Positions 5,164-5,744 of a DNA stretch of 5,744 bases are shown here, in pieces. Position numbers and translations under genes: made by a program. The notes under the pieces are model-generated. The model was not told the DNA's origin and did no database searches. It saw nothing but the letters and a program-made list of their open reading frames with translations. Location: contig JAJRDJ010000315.1 in NCBI GenBank assembly GCA_028678445.1, positions 1-5,744 of the forward strand, read 5' to 3'. The DNA comes from Methylococcaceae bacterium (GTDB lineage Bacteria > Pseudomonadota > Gammaproteobacteria > Methylococcales > Methylococcaceae). Every line of letters starts with the position of its first letter. Position 1 is the stretch's first letter.

Positions 5164-5744
5164 TGGGCCACCTGACGCACTGTAGGAATCCCGCCTTCAA
5201 GAACCTGTTTATCCGCGCCATCACCCAGATGTACCACGTCAATCTGGCGGAGGCCCTGGAGCCGGATATCAACAGCTATGGCTGCTTCAATGAATTCTTC
5301 ACCCGGCCACTCAAGCCGGAGGCGCGGCCAATCACCCGGAAGCCAGGCGCACTCGCCTCGCCAGCCGACGGCTTTCTGAGCCAGGCCGGAACTATCGCTG
5401 AGGGCCGCATCATCCAGGCCAAAGGCAGGGACTACAGCGTAGTAGACCTGCTCGGTGGAGATTCGGCCCGCGCCGCCCCATACCTCGATGGCACTTTCGC
5501 GACCATTTACCTCTCCCCCCGGGATTACCATCGGCTGCATATGCCGCTTGCTGGCACACTCCAGGAGATGGTACATATCCCGGGACGGCTGTTTAGCGTC
5601 AACGATGCGACGGCCCGGGTCATACCGAATCTCTTTGCCCGCAATGAGCGGGTGGCCGCTATCTTCGCTACCGAGGCCGGTCCGATGGCGCTGATTCTGG
5701 TCGGCGCCATTTTCGTCGCCAGCATCGAAACCGTCTGGCATGGC
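5094..5744 (+). CDS. psd: Phosphatidylserine decarboxylase proenzyme, N-terminal 217 residues (partial, cut by window end)
   Basis: Psd removes CO2 from phosphatidylserine to make phosphatidylethanolamine at the inner membrane. It is made as a proenzyme that cleaves itself at an LGST motif to create a pyruvoyl cofactor. The frame from ATG 5094 runs open to the last base (217 codons; E. coli Psd is 322). Visible are QYPLPHHPLSRL (12-23), FNEFFTRPLKPEARPI (65-80), SPADG (89-93) with Asp92 matching catalytic Asp90 of E. coli, SPRDYHRLHMP (141-151) with His149 matching His147, PGRLFSVN (163-170), LFARNERV (180-187) and the IETVW block (211-215). The LGST cleavage site and the small alpha subunit lie beyond the window. 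ATG 5094 is the first usable start in an in-frame run open from 4944, and the N-terminus aligns with Pseudomonas and E. coli Psd. Its own Shine-Dalgarno is weak, so translation may depend on upstream coupling. It is divergent from galE. Confidence 0.95.
   Translation, partial: MPLLEKLFVLGQYPLPHHPLSRLMGHLTHCRNPAFKNLFIRAITQMYHVNLAEALEPDINSYGCFNEFFTRPLKPEARPITRKPGALASPADGFLSQAGTIAEGRIIQAKGRDYSVVDLLGGDSARAAPYLDGTFATIYLSPRDYHRLHMPLAGTLQEMVHIPGRLFSVNDATARVIPNLFARNERVAAIFATEAGPMALILVGAIFVASIETVWHG

Noticed and set aside
5163..5165. ATG 5163 (within TAATG) as the psd start coupled to the small ORF
   Set aside because: The 23 residues upstream (QYPLPHHPLSRL region) match the Psd family N-terminus, so translation must begin at 5094.
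5160..5741. Minus-strand open frame over psd (193 codons)
   Set aside because: It is antisense to psd, which shows Asp92, His149 and the family blocks in the plus frame.

Overview
The window reads as ordinary chromosomal DNA from a GC-rich gammaproteobacterium. SurE, Pcm, HtpG, the DUF2062 protein, GalE and Psd all resemble the Pseudomonas / E. coli versions from memory. No searches were run, so a placement finer than Gammaproteobacteria is not supported. All genes look intact except the two cut by the window edges. I see no mobile elements, CRISPR arrays, tRNA or rRNA genes.

Layout: (1) 1-184 is the 3' end of surE (+), overlapping by one base the most upstream start of pcm (+, 184-843). (2) 844-1009 is a leader containing a near-consensus sigma-32 (heat-shock) promoter. 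It is followed by htpG (+, ATG at 1010, stop at 2920) and a rho-independent terminator that can fold in more than one way. (3) 2995-3147 is a leader with a modest sigma-70-like -10 and a good ribosome binding site, followed by a DUF2062 membrane protein (+, 3148-3753). (4) galE lies on the minus strand (4849-3824), convergent with the DUF2062 gene. (5) 4850-5093 is a divergent intergenic region holding a possible small ORF. It is followed by the 5' two thirds of psd (+, 5094 to the window end), which runs off the edge.

Functionally, surE-pcm is the familiar stationary-phase/repair pair: a survival-protein nucleotidase and the L-isoaspartyl protein repair methyltransferase. It is followed here by the Hsp90 chaperone gene htpG rather than by nlpD-rpoS, which usually follow pcm in gammaproteobacteria. 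This places protein repair next to protein folding, with htpG under its own heat-shock promoter. The second half is envelope-related: GalE supplies UDP-sugars for surface polysaccharide, Psd makes phosphatidylethanolamine at the inner membrane, and the DUF2062 protein is a small inner-membrane protein of unknown role.

The points most worth a second look are the Cys at the GalE specificity position (302), the break in surE-pcm-nlpD-rpoS synteny, the clear sigma-32 promoter, the alternative foldings at the htpG terminator, and a 69-codon ORF with a strong ribosome binding site overlapping the start of psd. I did not find evidence of a new biological system.
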